In this document: positions 35,100-44,289 of the stretch, piece by piece | Position numbering within the stretch: position 1 is the stretch's first letter | How the letters are laid out: every line of letters begins with the position of its first letter | Source: Comamonadaceae bacterium | Lineage (GTDB): Bacteria > Pseudomonadota > Gammaproteobacteria > Burkholderiales > Burkholderiaceae_C | DNA: 64,000 bases | Direction: 5' to 3' | Assembly (NCBI GenBank): GCA_947478725.1 | Contig: CANJWZ010000005.1 | Location: forward strand, 1-64,000 | The notes under the pieces: generated by a model | Seen by the model: only the letters and a program-made list of their open reading frames with translations | Told to the model about the DNA's origin: nothing | Databases searched by the model: none | Position numbers and translations under genes: made by a program

Positions 35100-35765
35100 A
35101 TGCTCGACCGGGACGGCTTTAGGCCCAACGTCGGCATCATCTTGCTCAACCATAAAAGTCAGGTTTTTTGGGGCAAGCGTATTCGCACCCACTCGTGGCA
35201 GTTTCCACAGGGCGGCATTGATCGGGGTGAAAATCCCGAACAGGCGATGTTCAGGGAACTGCATGAAGAAGTGGGGCTGATGCCGCATCACGTGCAGGTG
35301 CTGGCCCGAACCCGAGACTGGTTGCGCTATGAGGTGCCTGACCGGTTCATCCGCCGCGATGCGCGTGGACATTACAAAGGCCAGAAACAAATATGGTTTC
35401 TGTTGCAGCTGGTCGGTCACGACTGGGATTTGAACCTGCGCGCCACCGACCACCCCGAGTTTGATGCCTGGCGCTGGAACGATTACTGGGTGCCACTTGA
35501 TGTGGTGGTCGAGTTCAAACGTGGTGTGTATGAAATGGCGTTGACTGAGCTGGCGCGTTTTGTGCCATATCTGGACTGGCGCGGTGATGTGCGGACCGAC
35601 AACCATGGGTATCACAACCGCCATGAGCGCGGCCATGGCCAGAGATCAGAGCAGGGCCGTTTTTCAAGCTCTGGCGTGGCGCTTGAGCTGCCGCCGGGCG
35701 CCAGTTTTGAGCCCGACCCGCGAACCAGCGAGCCAGTGGACGGGGAAAGAAGAAATGAACATTAA
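35100..35765 (+). CDS. rppH: RNA pyrophosphohydrolase
   Basis: A 221-residue Nudix enzyme that removes 5' pyrophosphate from mRNA and so triggers decay. The N terminus [16 protein letters not shown] and the Nudix box at 38-60 ([18 protein letters not shown] then HEEVGL) are typical, as is [23 protein letters not shown] sequence. It is longer than E. coli RppH by about 45 residues, with a disordered Arg/Gly/Pro-rich tail. The tail's last codons overlap the CNP1-like gene by 11 nt. The ATG at 35100 is chosen over an upstream TTG in the same frame. Confidence 0.93.
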   Translation: MLDRDGFRPNVGIILLNHKSQVFWGKRIRTHSWQFPQGGIDRGENPEQAMFRELHEEVGLMPHHVQVLARTRDWLRYEVPDRFIRRDARGHYKGQKQIWFLLQLVGHDWDLNLRATDHPEFDAWRWNDYWVPLDVVVEFKRGVYEMALTELARFVPYLDWRGDVRTDNHGYHNRHERGHGQRSEQGRFSSSGVALELPPGASFEPDPRTSEPVDGERRNEH

Positions 35766-36276
35766 AAAGCTCCTTTTCCATCGGGTGATGGTGTTCTGTC
35801 TGCTGGCATGCGCAGCTCAGTTGCAGGCGCAGCAGATTTTCGCGAACGATGCCGAGTGGAAGGAAACCGACGCTCCGCCCCCGCCTGCGTTTGATGTCAA
35901 CAAATTGATCTTGTTTGATGTTCCGACCAGCATGTCACTGGTTTATGGGGTGGACCCCGCAACCGTCAGTATTTCAAAAAGCGACAGTCTGGTGCGCTAT
36001 GTGGTGGTGGCCACCAGCGCCAGCGGCGTGCGAAACGTGATGTACGAGGCATTGCGCTGCTCAACCGGTGAGTTCAAAACCTATGCCCGCTATTTGCCAA
36101 ATGGCAAGTGGAGTCTGGTCAGCAATCCGCAGTGGCGCTCGGTGTTTGACCACATGCCGTCTAAACATCCGCTGCTCCTGGCCAAGGCCGGCGCGTGCGA
36201 CCATGCTGCGCCAGCGGGCTCGGTCGCTGAGCTGGTGAACAAGCTGAAGAATCCGCCGCGATTCCTGGACCAGTAG
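35755..36276 (+). CDS. CNP1-like secreted protein
   Basis: A 173-residue protein with a signal peptide ([20 protein letters not shown], cleavage near LQAQ). The mature part matches the CNP1-like family: [20 protein letters not shown], then [21 protein letters not shown]. The family was first noted in Neisseria; its role is unknown. It has a GGGGAAAG-type ribosome site and starts within the rppH end, so translation is coupled. It runs convergent to proB with 22 nt between the stops. Confidence 0.8.
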   Translation: MNIKKLLFHRVMVFCLLACAAQLQAQQIFANDAEWKETDAPPPPAFDVNKLILFDVPTSMSLVYGVDPATVSISKSDSLVRYVVVATSASGVRNVMYEALRCSTGEFKTYARYLPNGKWSLVSNPQWRSVFDHMPSKHPLLLAKAGACDHAAPAGSVAELVNKLKNPPRFLDQ

Positions 36277-36298
36277 ACGAAGAGTCCAGCCCTGGGCC

Positions 36299-37435
36299 TC
36301 AGCGCATCAAGACGAGGTTGGTGCGATGCACCATTTCTGGCTCGCCGGTGTAGCCCAGCAGCTTTTCAAACTCCGTCGAGGCCTTGCGGCAAATCAGCCG
36401 CGCCTCAGCACTGGAGTAGTTGGTCAGGCCGCGGGCAATTTCAACATCCTCCGTGCTTTTGATGGCGATCACGTCACCACGCGAAAACTCGCCCGACACG
36501 GCGGTCATGCCAATCGGCAGCAGGCTCTTGCCCTCGAGCGCCACTTTGGCCGCAGCGCCGGCGTCTACCGTGACTGAGCCGCGCATTTGCAGATGGTCGG
36601 CCATCCATTGCTTTCGGGCCTGATTTTTGGCCGTTTGCGCCACCAGCAGCGTACCAATCGCTTCGCCCTGGCTCAGGCGAATCAGCACCGAGGGCTCCCG
36701 GCCCCAGGCAATCACGGTGGAGGCACCCGAACCAGCAGCGCGCTTGGCGGCGAGGATTTTGGTGATCATCCCGCCGCTACCGATACTCGAGCCCACGCCG
36801 CCGGCCATCGCCTCAAGCGCTGCGTCGCCGGCCTTGCCCACATGCACAAACTGTGCGGCAGGGTCTTTGCGCGGGTCAGCGGTGTACAGGCCTTTTTGAT
36901 CGGTCAGGATCACCAGCGCGTCGGCCTCGATAAGATTGGCCACCAGCGCTCCCAGGGTGTCGTTGTCGCCAAATTTGATCTCGTCGTTGACAACGGTGTC
37001 GTTCTCATTGATGACGGGCACCACACCCAGGCTCAGCAGCGTCAGCAAGGTCGAACGCGCATTCAGGTAGCGCTCCCGGTCGGCCAGGTCGGCATGCGTG
37101 AGCAGAACCTGCGCACTGCCAATGCCGTTTTCTCGCAATTGCGTCTCATACACCTGGACCAAACCCATCTGCCCCACCGCCGCCGCCGCCTGCAGCTCGT
37201 GGATGGCTTTCGGGCGACTGGCCCAACCCAGGCGTTTCATGCCCTCGGCAATCGCGCCGCTGCTGACCATGATGACCTCACGCCCGTTCTTGACCAAGGT
37301 CGCCAGCTGCTCACACCACTGGCCAATCGCGACGGCATCCAGGCCACGCCCTTCATTGGTGACCAGGCTGGAGCCGACCTTGACCACGATGCGTTTGGCG
37401 TGGCGAAGAACGTGGGCGTTGGTTTTTTCTTGCAT
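36299..37435 (-). CDS. proB: Glutamate 5-kinase
   Basis: A 378-residue enzyme that phosphorylates glutamate in the first step of proline synthesis. The kinase domain includes [15 protein letters not shown] (about 10-24), [38 protein letters not shown] and [21 protein letters not shown]-terminal PUA domain (about 275-370) has the usual [19 protein letters not shown]. It is downstream of obgE in the rplU-rpmA-obgE-proB order. An interspersed repeat fills the obgE-proB gap. Confidence 0.96.
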   Translation of the reverse strand: MQEKTNAHVLRHAKRIVVKVGSSLVTNEGRGLDAVAIGQWCEQLATLVKNGREVIMVSSGAIAEGMKRLGWASRPKAIHELQAAAAVGQMGLVQVYETQLRENGIGSAQVLLTHADLADRERYLNARSTLLTLLSLGVVPVINENDTVVNDEIKFGDNDTLGALVANLIEADALVILTDQKGLYTADPRKDPAAQFVHVGKAGDAALEAMAGGVGSSIGSGGMITKILAAKRAAGSGASTVIAWGREPSVLIRLSQGEAIGTLLVAQTAKNQARKQWMADHLQMRGSVTVDAGAAAKVALEGKSLLPIGMTAVSGEFSRGDVIAIKSTEDVEIARGLTNYSSAEARLICRKASTEFEKLLGYTGEPEMVHRTNLVLMR

Positions 37436-37474
37436 GTTCAGGTTGTTGGAAGCACTTCAGCTGTATTCAGGGGT

Positions 37475-37534
37475 CTTTCAGGGCTGCAGATCAATGGGTG
37501 TTTGGGTGAGCAGATCCTGAATAAATAGCAGTCA
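37475..37534 (-). repeat. Interspersed ~60-bp repeat, copy 6
   Basis: On the minus strand it reads GACTGCTATTTATTCAGGAT, CTGCTCACCCAAACACC, then CATTGATCTGCAGCCC and TGAAAGAC. It lies between the obgE stop and the proB start and is transcribed with them. Confidence 0.55.
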
Positions 37535-37536
37535 GC

Positions 37537-38607
37537 CTACTCTGGCGGCAATTCCACAAAACGTGGATCGACTTCTTCCGCGGGTTGTTCACTTTTTTGC
37601 ACCTTTTTGACGTGCTGGTAAATTGTCTTGATCAGGTGTTCGCAGCCTTCGCGTGTCAGGGCCGATATTTCGAACACAGGGCCTTTGAACTTGAAGCGCT
37701 TGACGAAATCTTTGACGATTTCCGCGCGTTTGTCACCGTCCACCATGTCCAGCTTGTTCAGCACCAGCCAGCGCGGCTTTTTAAACAGTGCATCGTCGTA
37801 TTTTTTCAGCTCACCCACAATCGCCTTGGCCTGCGCGACCGGGTCAACGCTCTCGTCAAAAGGTGCCAAATCAACAATATGCAGCAGCAGGCGGGTACGT
37901 TCCAGATGGCGCAAAAACAAATGGCCCAAGCCAGCGCCTTCAGAGGCTCCTTCAATCAGGCCGGGCAGGTCGGCCACCACAAAGCTTTGCTCAGGCGCAA
38001 CGCGCACCACGCCCAAATTGGGGTGCAGGGTGGTGAAAGGGTAGTCGGCAATGCGTGGCCGTGCGTTTGAAACAGCCGTGATGAAAGTGGATTTTCCCGC
38101 ATTGGGCATGCCCAGCAAACCGACATCGGCCAACACTTTCAGTTCAAGTTTCAGGCTTTTTCGCTCACCGGGCCAGCCCGGCGTTTTGCTGCGCGGCGCA
38201 CGGTTGGTCGAGCTTTTAAAGCGCAGGTTGCCAAAGCCACCGTCGCCGCCTTTGGCGATCAAAACCTGCTCGCCTGGCTCCATCAGCTCAAACAGCACCT
38301 CGCCCGTTTCAGCATCACTCAAAATACTGCCGACTGGCATTTTCAAGATCACGTCATCGCCCTTGGCACCGAACATGTCTGAACCCATGCCGTGTCCGCC
38401 GTTTTTGGCATCGTGGCGGCGTGAAAAGCGAAAATCAACCAGGGTGTTCAGGTTGATGTCGGCCACCGCGTAAACATGGCCACCGCGCCCGCCGTCACCG
38501 CCGTTGGGGCCACCAAACTCTTTGTATTTTTCATGGCTGAACGAGACGCAGCCCGCCCCGCCATCGCCAGCGGCAATGTCAATAAAGGCTTCGTCAACAA
38601 ATTTCAT
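37537..38607 (-). CDS. obgE: Obg-family GTPase ObgE/CgtA
   Basis: A 356-residue ribosome-associated GTPase. The glycine-rich Obg domain is at 1-158 ([20 protein letters not shown] and [12 protein letters not shown]). The G domain begins with the P-loop [10 protein letters not shown] (166-175), then [10 protein letters not shown] (G3) and NKLDMVD (G4). It helps 50S assembly and links to growth and stress control. It follows rpmA but is separated from it by a terminator-like hairpin, so it may have its own promoter or depend on read-through. Confidence 0.97.
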   Translation of the reverse strand: MKFVDEAFIDIAAGDGGAGCVSFSHEKYKEFGGPNGGDGGRGGHVYAVADINLNTLVDFRFSRRHDAKNGGHGMGSDMFGAKGDDVILKMPVGSILSDAETGEVLFELMEPGEQVLIAKGGDGGFGNLRFKSSTNRAPRSKTPGWPGERKSLKLELKVLADVGLLGMPNAGKSTFITAVSNARPRIADYPFTTLHPNLGVVRVAPEQSFVVADLPGLIEGASEGAGLGHLFLRHLERTRLLLHIVDLAPFDESVDPVAQAKAIVGELKKYDDALFKKPRWLVLNKLDMVDGDKRAEIVKDFVKRFKFKGPVFEISALTREGCEHLIKTIYQHVKKVQKSEQPAEEVDPRFVELPPE

Positions 38608-38651
38608 GGTGTGGCTCTCATCAGATCACTCAAGAGAAGTAGTCTACAAAT

Positions 38652-38676
38652 AAAAAAGCCCCGACAGGTCGGGGCT
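38652..38676 (-). terminator. Rho-independent terminator after rpmA
   Basis: On the minus strand AGCCCCGAC pairs perfectly with GTCGGGGCT across a 2-nt centre (9 bp) and is followed by a run of six T. It lies 36 nt beyond the rpmA stop and 45 nt before obgE. Confidence 0.85.
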
Positions 38677-38712
38677 TCGAGGGTGTCACAAGGACTTGTC
38701 GAAGTCATTGAC

Positions 38713-38982
38713 TTATGCCGGGGTGGCAACAGCCGTCACGCTGACAGTTTGCTTTGACAACGCACCTTTGATCGCAAATGAGACTTGACCGTCTATCAGT
38801 GCAAACAAGGTGTGGTCCTTGCCGATACCGACGTTGGAACCGGGGTGAAACCGGGTGCCGCGCTGGCGCACAATGATGCTTCCTGCGTTGATGACTTCGC
38901 CGCCAAATTTTTTGACGCCAAGCATTTTGGGCTGTGAGTCGCGCCCGTTTCGCGTAGAGCCGCCGCCTTTTTTCTGTGCCAT
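38713..38982 (-). CDS. rpmA: 50S ribosomal protein L27
   Basis: An 89-residue L27. The N terminus [18 protein letters not shown] and the [22 protein letters not shown] core are standard. The N-terminal tail reaches the peptidyl transferase centre. It is encoded 28 nt downstream of rplU in the usual operon and is followed by a strong terminator. Confidence 0.98.
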   Translation of the reverse strand: MAQKKGGGSTRNGRDSQPKMLGVKKFGGEVINAGSIIVRQRGTRFHPGSNVGIGKDHTLFALIDGQVSFAIKGALSKQTVSVTAVATPA

Positions 38983-39010
38983 TTTTCAGTTACTCCTGAT
39001 GGTGCCGGGC

Positions 39011-39322
39011 TTAGCCAGCAATCGCGCCAATTTGCAGTTCTGTGTAGTTCTGCCGATGGCCCTGGCGTTTTTGATAGTGCTTGCGCCTGCGCATTTTGAA
39101 AATGCGAATCTTGTCGCCTCTGCCGTGAGAGATGACTGTCACAGTAACACTGGCACCTAGCACCAAGGGCGTACCGACTTTGATATCAGCGCCGTTTCCG
39201 ACAGCCAACACCTGGTCAATAACGATCTCTTGGCCTACGTCCGCAGCAATCTGTTCTACTTTAATTTTTTCACCAGCAGCAACCTTGTATTGTTTGCCAC
39301 CGGTTTTTATGACCGCGTACAT
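39011..39322 (-). CDS. rplU: 50S ribosomal protein L21
   Basis: A 103-residue L21 of normal length, starting [20 protein letters not shown] and ending with the [20 protein letters not shown] signature. It binds 23S rRNA in early 50S assembly. It is the first gene of the rplU-rpmA unit and is divergent from the polyprenyl synthase gene; a TAGAAT-type -10 lies on the minus strand at 39374-39379. Confidence 0.98.
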   Translation of the reverse strand: MYAVIKTGGKQYKVAAGEKIKVEQIAADVGQEIVIDQVLAVGNGADIKVGTPLVLGASVTVTVISHGRGDKIRIFKMRRRKHYQKRQGHRQNYTELQIGAIAG

Positions 39323-39453
39323 GTAAGACCTCTTAATATTGAGTTCTGCAGACGGATTTCTGCATAGCCCAATATTCTAGCATGGAGGGGCATCAATAAC
39401 CATAGCGGCCCAATACGGCTCAAAGGGCTGGTTCTTGATGCCATCCGACTTCC

Positions 39454-39459
39454 TATAAT
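39454..39459 (+). promoter_or_regulatory. -10 element upstream of the polyprenyl synthase gene
   Basis: A perfect TATAAT lies 31 nt before the TTG start. The best -35 candidates are poorly spaced (TTGATG at 39435-39440 leaves only 13 nt), so the promoter is tentative. Confidence 0.3.
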
Positions 39460-39490
39460 CGAGCACCTACATCCTCGGGATCTGCCTCTT

Positions 39491-40474
39491 TTGTCTGCCA
39501 ATTCATCCAGCACCGCTGCTGCTCTTACCCTGATTGCTGACGACATGAGCGGCATGGATTCAGTCGTTGCCACACGTTTGCAGTCGGATGTGCCGCTGGT
39601 CAGCCAGGTCTCCCAGTACATCATTGCCGCCGGTGGCAAGCGCCTGCGGCCGGCGCTGCTGCTTCTGATGTGCGGGGCGCTCGGTTACCGGGGCGAACAG
39701 CGCTTCAACATGGCAGCAGTGGTTGAATTTATCCACACCGCCACCTTGCTGCACGACGACGTGGTCGATGCGTCCACCTTGCGGCGGGGTCGCGCCACGG
39801 CCAACGAGGCCTTTGGCAATCCGGCCAGCGTGCTGGTTGGCGATTTTTTGTATTCGCGGGCGTTTCAGATGATGGTGGACGCAGCTGACATGCGCATCAT
39901 GCAGACCCTGGCCGAAGCCACCAATGTGATTGCTGAAGGTGAAGTGCTCCAGCTGATGAACATGCACAACGCCAGCCTGACGCAGGAAGATTACCTGCTG
40001 GTCATACGCTCCAAAACGGCCAAGCTGTTTGAGGCCAGCGCCCGACTGGCTGCCTTGCTGGCCAAGTCACCCGTGGCGATTGAGAAAAGTTGCGCCGATT
40101 ACGGCCAGGCATTGGGGACAGCGTTTCAGGTGATCGACGATGTGCTCGACTATGACGGGGACGTCCAGGTGATGGGTAAAAACTTGGGTGACGATTTGCG
40201 CGAAGGCAAGGCGACCTTGCCGCTGATCATCGCCATGCAGCGCGGCTCGCCGCAGGAATGCAGCGTTATCCGGGAGGCCATAGAAACTGGCGGCACAGCC
40301 AGCATGGCCAAAATCATCGACATCGTGGAAAAAACAGGCGCACTGACAGCCACCCGTGACGCAGCGGCGGCCGAGGCGCAGCGCGCGCTGGACGCCCTGC
40401 AAAACCTGCCCGGTAATGTCTTCAGCGACGCCCTGCGCCTGCTGGCATCTCAGTTGCTGGGTCGACGCTCCTGA
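39491..40474 (+). CDS. ispB: Polyprenyl diphosphate synthase (octaprenyl type)
   Basis: A 327-residue trans-prenyltransferase that makes the ubiquinone side chain. The two aspartate-rich motifs are LLHDDVVD and VIDDVLDYDGD; AAGGKRLRPAL and GDFLYSRAFQ are also family hallmarks. Chain length cannot be read safely, but position next to rplU-rpmA matches ispB in proteobacteria. The start is a TTG at 39491; no ATG precedes the conserved part. The ubiquinone genes ubiE, ubiJ and ubiB lie later in the window. A hairpin terminator follows. Confidence 0.92.
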   Translation: MSANSSSTAAALTLIADDMSGMDSVVATRLQSDVPLVSQVSQYIIAAGGKRLRPALLLLMCGALGYRGEQRFNMAAVVEFIHTATLLHDDVVDASTLRRGRATANEAFGNPASVLVGDFLYSRAFQMMVDAADMRIMQTLAEATNVIAEGEVLQLMNMHNASLTQEDYLLVIRSKTAKLFEASARLAALLAKSPVAIEKSCADYGQALGTAFQVIDDVLDYDGDVQVMGKNLGDDLREGKATLPLIIAMQRGSPQECSVIREAIETGGTASMAKIIDIVEKTGALTATRDAAAAEAQRALDALQNLPGNVFSDALRLLASQLLGRRS

Positions 40475-40526
40475 GCCTGCCAGAGCCCTTGGTGGCGCCG
40501 GGGCCGTCTTAGGCCACACCCTTCAC

Positions 40527-40549
40527 AAAACCCGCTAGCTTGCGGTTTT
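40527..40549 (+). terminator. Terminator after the polyprenyl synthase gene
   Basis: AAAACCCGC and GCGGTTTT pair with one bulged C around a 6-nt loop, with the T run in the descending arm. The remainder of 40475-40701 shows no gene; its last 80 nt are AT-rich and precede the outer-membrane protein gene. Confidence 0.55.
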
Positions 40550-40643
40550 ATCAGCGGTCCTGCGTACGGCGGCGCGCGCATTAGACATTTAAAAGTTGTT
40601 TTTTAGTAACAAACCGCGATGCGGTGCCGCTCGATTTTGGGCT

Positions 40644-40673
40644 TTTACTCATTAAATTTAGTATTTTTATTAT
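40644..40673 (+). promoter_or_regulatory. Possible promoter of the outer-membrane protein gene
   Basis: TTTACT (40644-40649), an 18-nt spacer and TATTAT (40668-40673) lie in an AT-rich stretch 28 nt before the ATG. Confidence 0.35.
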
Positions 40674-40701
40674 TCTGAAAACTATCAATCTCAACTCCGG
40701 C

Positions 40702-41355
40702 ATGAAAAAACTCCTTCTTTCCTCCCTTGTCCTCGTGTCAGCCTCGGCTTTCGCACAGTCTAAAAACTTTGAAGGCTTCAGCGCCTCGGCGGCTATTGCC
40801 GGTGGCAGCAAAACCGTGACCGACGGTTCCATCATCAGAACCAACGGCAGTTCTACTGGTGTAACGGTGGTCGAAAGCTCCAAAAGCGCTACAGGTCTTG
40901 CGCTGGGTGTGGCTTATGGACTGACCACGGGTCCTTTGCTGACAACTGTCGGTGTTGACTACGTTTCGGGCAAATCAACGGTTGTCAATACAACCACGCC
41001 GGCGGGCAATGGCACGCTCAGTTACGACGTCGGTCAGCGAATGGACATCTATGTTGCGCCGGGCTTTATGCTGACGAATGAGGCGCTGGCTTATGTCAAG
41101 CTGGGCTACGCTTCTTTCAGCGCAACGGCTGTATCGGCTGGGCAAGATGCTGCTGATGGCCCTGGGAAATCGGGCATGCTGTGGGGTCTTGGCTTCAAGC
41201 AGAAATTTGGCCAGGGCTCACCCTTTCATTTCTTTGCTGACTACACAGCTGGCACCACGAGTTCCGGCCGTACCAGTAGCGTTCCCGCAGCGAGATATTT
41301 GGATAACAAAGTCAAGTTTTCCACCTTGTCGATCGGCGTGGGCTATTCGTTCTAA
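40702..41355 (+). CDS. Outer-membrane beta-barrel protein
   Basis: A 217-residue protein with a signal peptide (MKKLLLSSLVLVSASAFAQS). The mature part alternates hydrophobic and polar residues in strands and is rich in Gly, Ser and Thr (FEGFSASAAIAGG, TGLALGVAYGLTTG, YVKLGYASFSA, LSIGVGYSF). The terminal F is the usual sorting residue for barrels. It resembles small OmpA/OmpW-like 8-strand proteins, but no exact family is assigned. It is flanked by terminators on both sides, so it is monocistronic. Confidence 0.75.
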   Translation: MKKLLLSSLVLVSASAFAQSKNFEGFSASAAIAGGSKTVTDGSIIRTNGSSTGVTVVESSKSATGLALGVAYGLTTGPLLTTVGVDYVSGKSTVVNTTTPAGNGTLSYDVGQRMDIYVAPGFMLTNEALAYVKLGYASFSATAVSAGQDAADGPGKSGMLWGLGFKQKFGQGSPFHFFADYTAGTTSSGRTSSVPAARYLDNKVKFSTLSIGVGYSF

Positions 41356-41374
41356 GCCGCGGCGTTGATCTGCC

Positions 41375-41404
41375 AAAAAGCCTGCTCACAGAGCAGGCTT
41401 TTTT
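41375..41404. terminator. Strong terminator after the outer-membrane protein gene
   Basis: AAAAAGCCTGCTC and GAGCAGGCTTTTT form a 13-bp stem around ACA with A and T runs on both sides. It can end transcripts from either direction; the relevant one is the plus-strand barrel gene. Confidence 0.85.
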
Positions 41405-41450
41405 CATTTATCAGGCCTGTTTCAGGCGATTGAGGGTTTAACATCACGCC

Positions 41451-41804
41451 ATGACTCCAGATGATCGCTCTGCAACCTATTTCAAGTTTCTCAACCTGCT
41501 CAATGCCGTCCGGGACCTGTCGAGCTTCCCGTCGCTGGATGCGCTTGAAGAAAGACTGCTCAACACGCTTGCTGCCGCTTGGCACACGAACAGGCGCATC
41601 ACTGTGGTGGAGGCCATGGGTATCCTGCCCGACACGTCAACTGCAACGGTCTATCGGCGGCTGAAAACCTTGCGAAAAAAAGGTCTGCTCGCGATTCAGC
41701 TCGACGAGACCGATCACCGGGTGAAATACGTGCTGCCAACCGAGGCGGCCACAGAGTATTTCAGTCTGCTGGCGGACTGCCTTGTAAAGGCGCGCCGTCG
41801 GTGA
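41451..41804 (+). CDS. Winged-helix transcriptional regulator
   Basis: A 117-residue protein. Residues about 48-100 form a winged helix-turn-helix: ITVVEAMGILPDTSTATVYRRLKTLRKKGLL followed by a short wing (IQLDETDHRVKYVLPTE). It resembles MarR- or PadR-type regulators, without ligand clues. Its stop overlaps the GTG start of a six-helix membrane protein gene by 4 nt, so the two are made together. The operator is not identified. Neighbours on both sides have their own transcription signals. Confidence 0.75.
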   Translation: MTPDDRSATYFKFLNLLNAVRDLSSFPSLDALEERLLNTLAAAWHTNRRITVVEAMGILPDTSTATVYRRLKTLRKKGLLAIQLDETDHRVKYVLPTEAATEYFSLLADCLVKARRR

Positions 41805-42367
41805 GTTTGAGTGGGGCTGGCCGCGCGCTTGAAATACGGCAGATTGTCCCGGCGCTTCTGATCGCGCTCGCCTGGATCGTGCTTTACAAAGCCAACGCTT
41901 GGCTCTTTGCTTCCGCTGAGGTGAACAGTCACATCAGTTGGATTTTCCTTCCTGCGAGTATTCGGATCGTCGCCGTGATGGTTTGGCGAGGCGCCGGTGC
42001 AGCGGGCCTTTGGATGGGTGCGCTGTTCACAAGTTCTATCTGGTCGGGCGGCCCGGTGGTCAACGAGTTGCTCGGCGCCACGATATCGGCGCTCGCGCCT
42101 GTGCTTGCTGTGACTTTTTGCACCGAGTGGCTGGGTTTGAACGCCCGCTTTGAGGGACTGAAGGCTCGTCACGTGCTGCAGTTTGCGCTGACCGGTGCCT
42201 TGGTCAATACCCTTTTGCAAAACTTTTACTTTTATATGAGCGGGATGCATCCGTCTTTCATGGAAGGCATGTTGCCCATGCTGGTCGGCGACCTTATGGG
42301 TACCCTGGTGGTTTTGTATGGGGTCTCTGCGGTGCTTCAGCTGGTTTCTAGTCGCAAGCGCCCATAG
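41801..42367 (+). CDS. Integral membrane protein resembling the MASE1 sensory domain
   Basis: A 188-residue protein starting at GTG (41801) with about six membrane helices (near 10-28, 38-55, 58-76, 84-105, 120-140 and 150-176). Motifs recall MASE1 membrane sensor domains: the ISWIFLPASIRIVAVMVWRG segment after helix one and the late LVGDLMGTLVV, which matches the WxGDxxG pattern. Unlike usual MASE1 proteins it has no GGDEF, EAL or kinase output domain. Coupling with the winged-helix gene suggests a two-protein sensing unit, which is an inference. The true family may differ. Confidence 0.6.
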   Translation: MSLSGAGRALEIRQIVPALLIALAWIVLYKANAWLFASAEVNSHISWIFLPASIRIVAVMVWRGAGAAGLWMGALFTSSIWSGGPVVNELLGATISALAPVLAVTFCTEWLGLNARFEGLKARHVLQFALTGALVNTLLQNFYFYMSGMHPSFMEGMLPMLVGDLMGTLVVLYGVSAVLQLVSSRKRP

Positions 42368-42498
42368 GCACCCCGCATTTATCCCTGCAGTGGCGGCTTT
42401 TGTCCGCTAACCATATCCTGATACACTCAGTAACATTTTGGTTTACAAACGCAGAGCGGTGCGCGATCATCTGGCCTTTGCGTGGGACTTGAGGGACT

Positions 42499-44235
42499 AT
42501 GGTTGCTGTTTTGAACGCGCTCGGTGATGCCGCTCAGATGTCTTTGCCGGGCCTCGGCAGAGCCTTGGTGCTGGCCGGAAAGCTGGGCCAAAAAGCCGCT
42601 GAAGACATCTTCAGCAAAGCCAAGACGGGGCGCACCAGTTTTATTGCGGAGCTGACGGGTTCCGGGGTGGTCTCACCCTTCGACCTGGCGCACACCATGT
42701 CGTCGGCTTTTTCGGCGCCCCTGCTCGACCTCGAAGCGATTGACAGCCAGCGGCTGCCCAAAGGCCTGCTGGATGCCAAAATTTGCCAGACCTATCGTAT
42801 TGTTGTCCTGAGCAAGCGCAATAATCGCCTGGTCGTTGCCACCGCTGACCCCTCAGACCAGGAAGCGGCTGAAAAAATCAAGTTCTCGACCCAAATGGGC
42901 GTGGACTGGGTGATTGCAGAGTACGACAAGCTCTCCAAACTGGTGGGAGCCCCCGCCAAGACCGCCTGGAGGGCGACGGAAAAAATCGTTGCCGATGATT
43001 TTGATTTTGGGTTTGATGACAATAGCGCCGAGATGGAAATCGAGATTCCAGACGCAGCAGTGTCGGAGGTTGATTTACCGGTCGTCAAGTTTTTACAAAA
43101 AATGCTGCTCGACGCTTTCAACATGAAGGCATCTGACCTGCACTTTGAGCCCTTTGAACACAGCTACCGCGTGCGCTTTCGGGTCGATGGCGAATTGCGC
43201 GAGATCGCCTCACCACCAGCAGCTATCAAGGAAAAACTTGCCGCCCGTATCAAGGTGATTTCAAAACTCGATATTTCGGAAAAGCGCGTGCCCCAGGACG
43301 GCAAGATGAAGCTGAAAATCGGCCCAGATCGGGTGATTGATTTTCGCGTCAGCACGCTGCCCACCATGTTCGGTGAAAAAATCGTGATCCGTATTCTTGA
43401 CCCGAGCAGTGCCAAGCTGGGCATTGACGCGCTCGGATACGAGCCTGCGGAAAAAGAACGCTTGCTGGCGGCTATCGGCAGGCCTTACGGCATGGTGCTG
43501 GTGACTGGACCCACCGGCTCAGGCAAAACCGTTTCGTTGTACACCTGCCTGAATATTTTGAACAAACCAGGCATCAACATCGCCACTGCTGAAGACCCAG
43601 CCGAGATCACCTTGCCAGGTGTAAACCAGGTCAGTATGAATGACAAGGCCGGCATGACCTTTCCAGTCGCGCTCAAGGCCTTTTTACGGCAGGATCCAGA
43701 CATCATCATGGTCGGTGAGATCCGTGATCTTGAAACGGCCGATATCTCCATCAAAGCGGCGCAAACCGGCCACTTGGTTCTGTCAACGCTGCACACCAAT
43801 GACGCACCAACGACGCTGACCCGCATGCGCAACATGGGCATTGCGCCGTTCAACATCGCGTCCAGCGTGATTTTGATCACCGCCCAGCGTCTGGCCAGAC
43901 GCCTTTGCCCCAACTGCAAAAAACCAACGGACATTCCGCGTGAAACGTTGATCGATGCAGGTTTCAAAGAAGACGACATTGACGGCAGCTGGACGCCGTA
44001 CCGCCCGGTGGGTTGCGCCCTGTGCACCAACGGTTACAAAGGTCGGGTAGGTATTTATCAGGTGATGCCGATCACCGAAGAAATTCAGCGGATTATTTTG
44101 CGCGACGGTACTGCTTTGGAAATTGCCGAGCAGGCTCAACGCGAAGGCGTCAACAGCCTGCGTCAGTCTGGCCTTTACAAAGTTAAACTTGGCATGACAT
44201 CGCTCGAAGAGGTGCTGGGCTGCACAAATGTCTGA
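42499..44235 (+). CDS. pilB: Type IV pilus assembly ATPase PilB
   Basis: A 578-residue hexameric motor for pilus extension. The N-terminal N1 domain (about 1-150) precedes the core with Walker A GPTGSGKT at 337-344. An Asp box (AEDPAE), Walker B (DPDIIMVGEIRDLETADI) and a His box (GHLVLSTLHTND) follow. A zinc site is formed by CPNCKKP and CALC. The three genes pilB, pilC and pilD are contiguous; the pilin gene is not here. The 131-nt upstream gap holds no gene. Confidence 0.96.
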   Translation: MVAVLNALGDAAQMSLPGLGRALVLAGKLGQKAAEDIFSKAKTGRTSFIAELTGSGVVSPFDLAHTMSSAFSAPLLDLEAIDSQRLPKGLLDAKICQTYRIVVLSKRNNRLVVATADPSDQEAAEKIKFSTQMGVDWVIAEYDKLSKLVGAPAKTAWRATEKIVADDFDFGFDDNSAEMEIEIPDAAVSEVDLPVVKFLQKMLLDAFNMKASDLHFEPFEHSYRVRFRVDGELREIASPPAAIKEKLAARIKVISKLDISEKRVPQDGKMKLKIGPDRVIDFRVSTLPTMFGEKIVIRILDPSSAKLGIDALGYEPAEKERLLAAIGRPYGMVLVTGPTGSGKTVSLYTCLNILNKPGINIATAEDPAEITLPGVNQVSMNDKAGMTFPVALKAFLRQDPDIIMVGEIRDLETADISIKAAQTGHLVLSTLHTNDAPTTLTRMRNMGIAPFNIASSVILITAQRLARRLCPNCKKPTDIPRETLIDAGFKEDDIDGSWTPYRPVGCALCTNGYKGRVGIYQVMPITEEIQRIILRDGTALEIAEQAQREGVNSLRQSGLYKVKLGMTSLEEVLGCTNV

Positions 44236-44289
44236 TGTCATGTTCGATTCCCTGTCATTGCAACCGTACCTTTAAAACGAGAAAGCGCC

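Noticed and set aside
36587..37528. Plus-strand open frame of 313 codons opposite proB
   Set aside because: Antisense shadow of a clear glutamate kinase.
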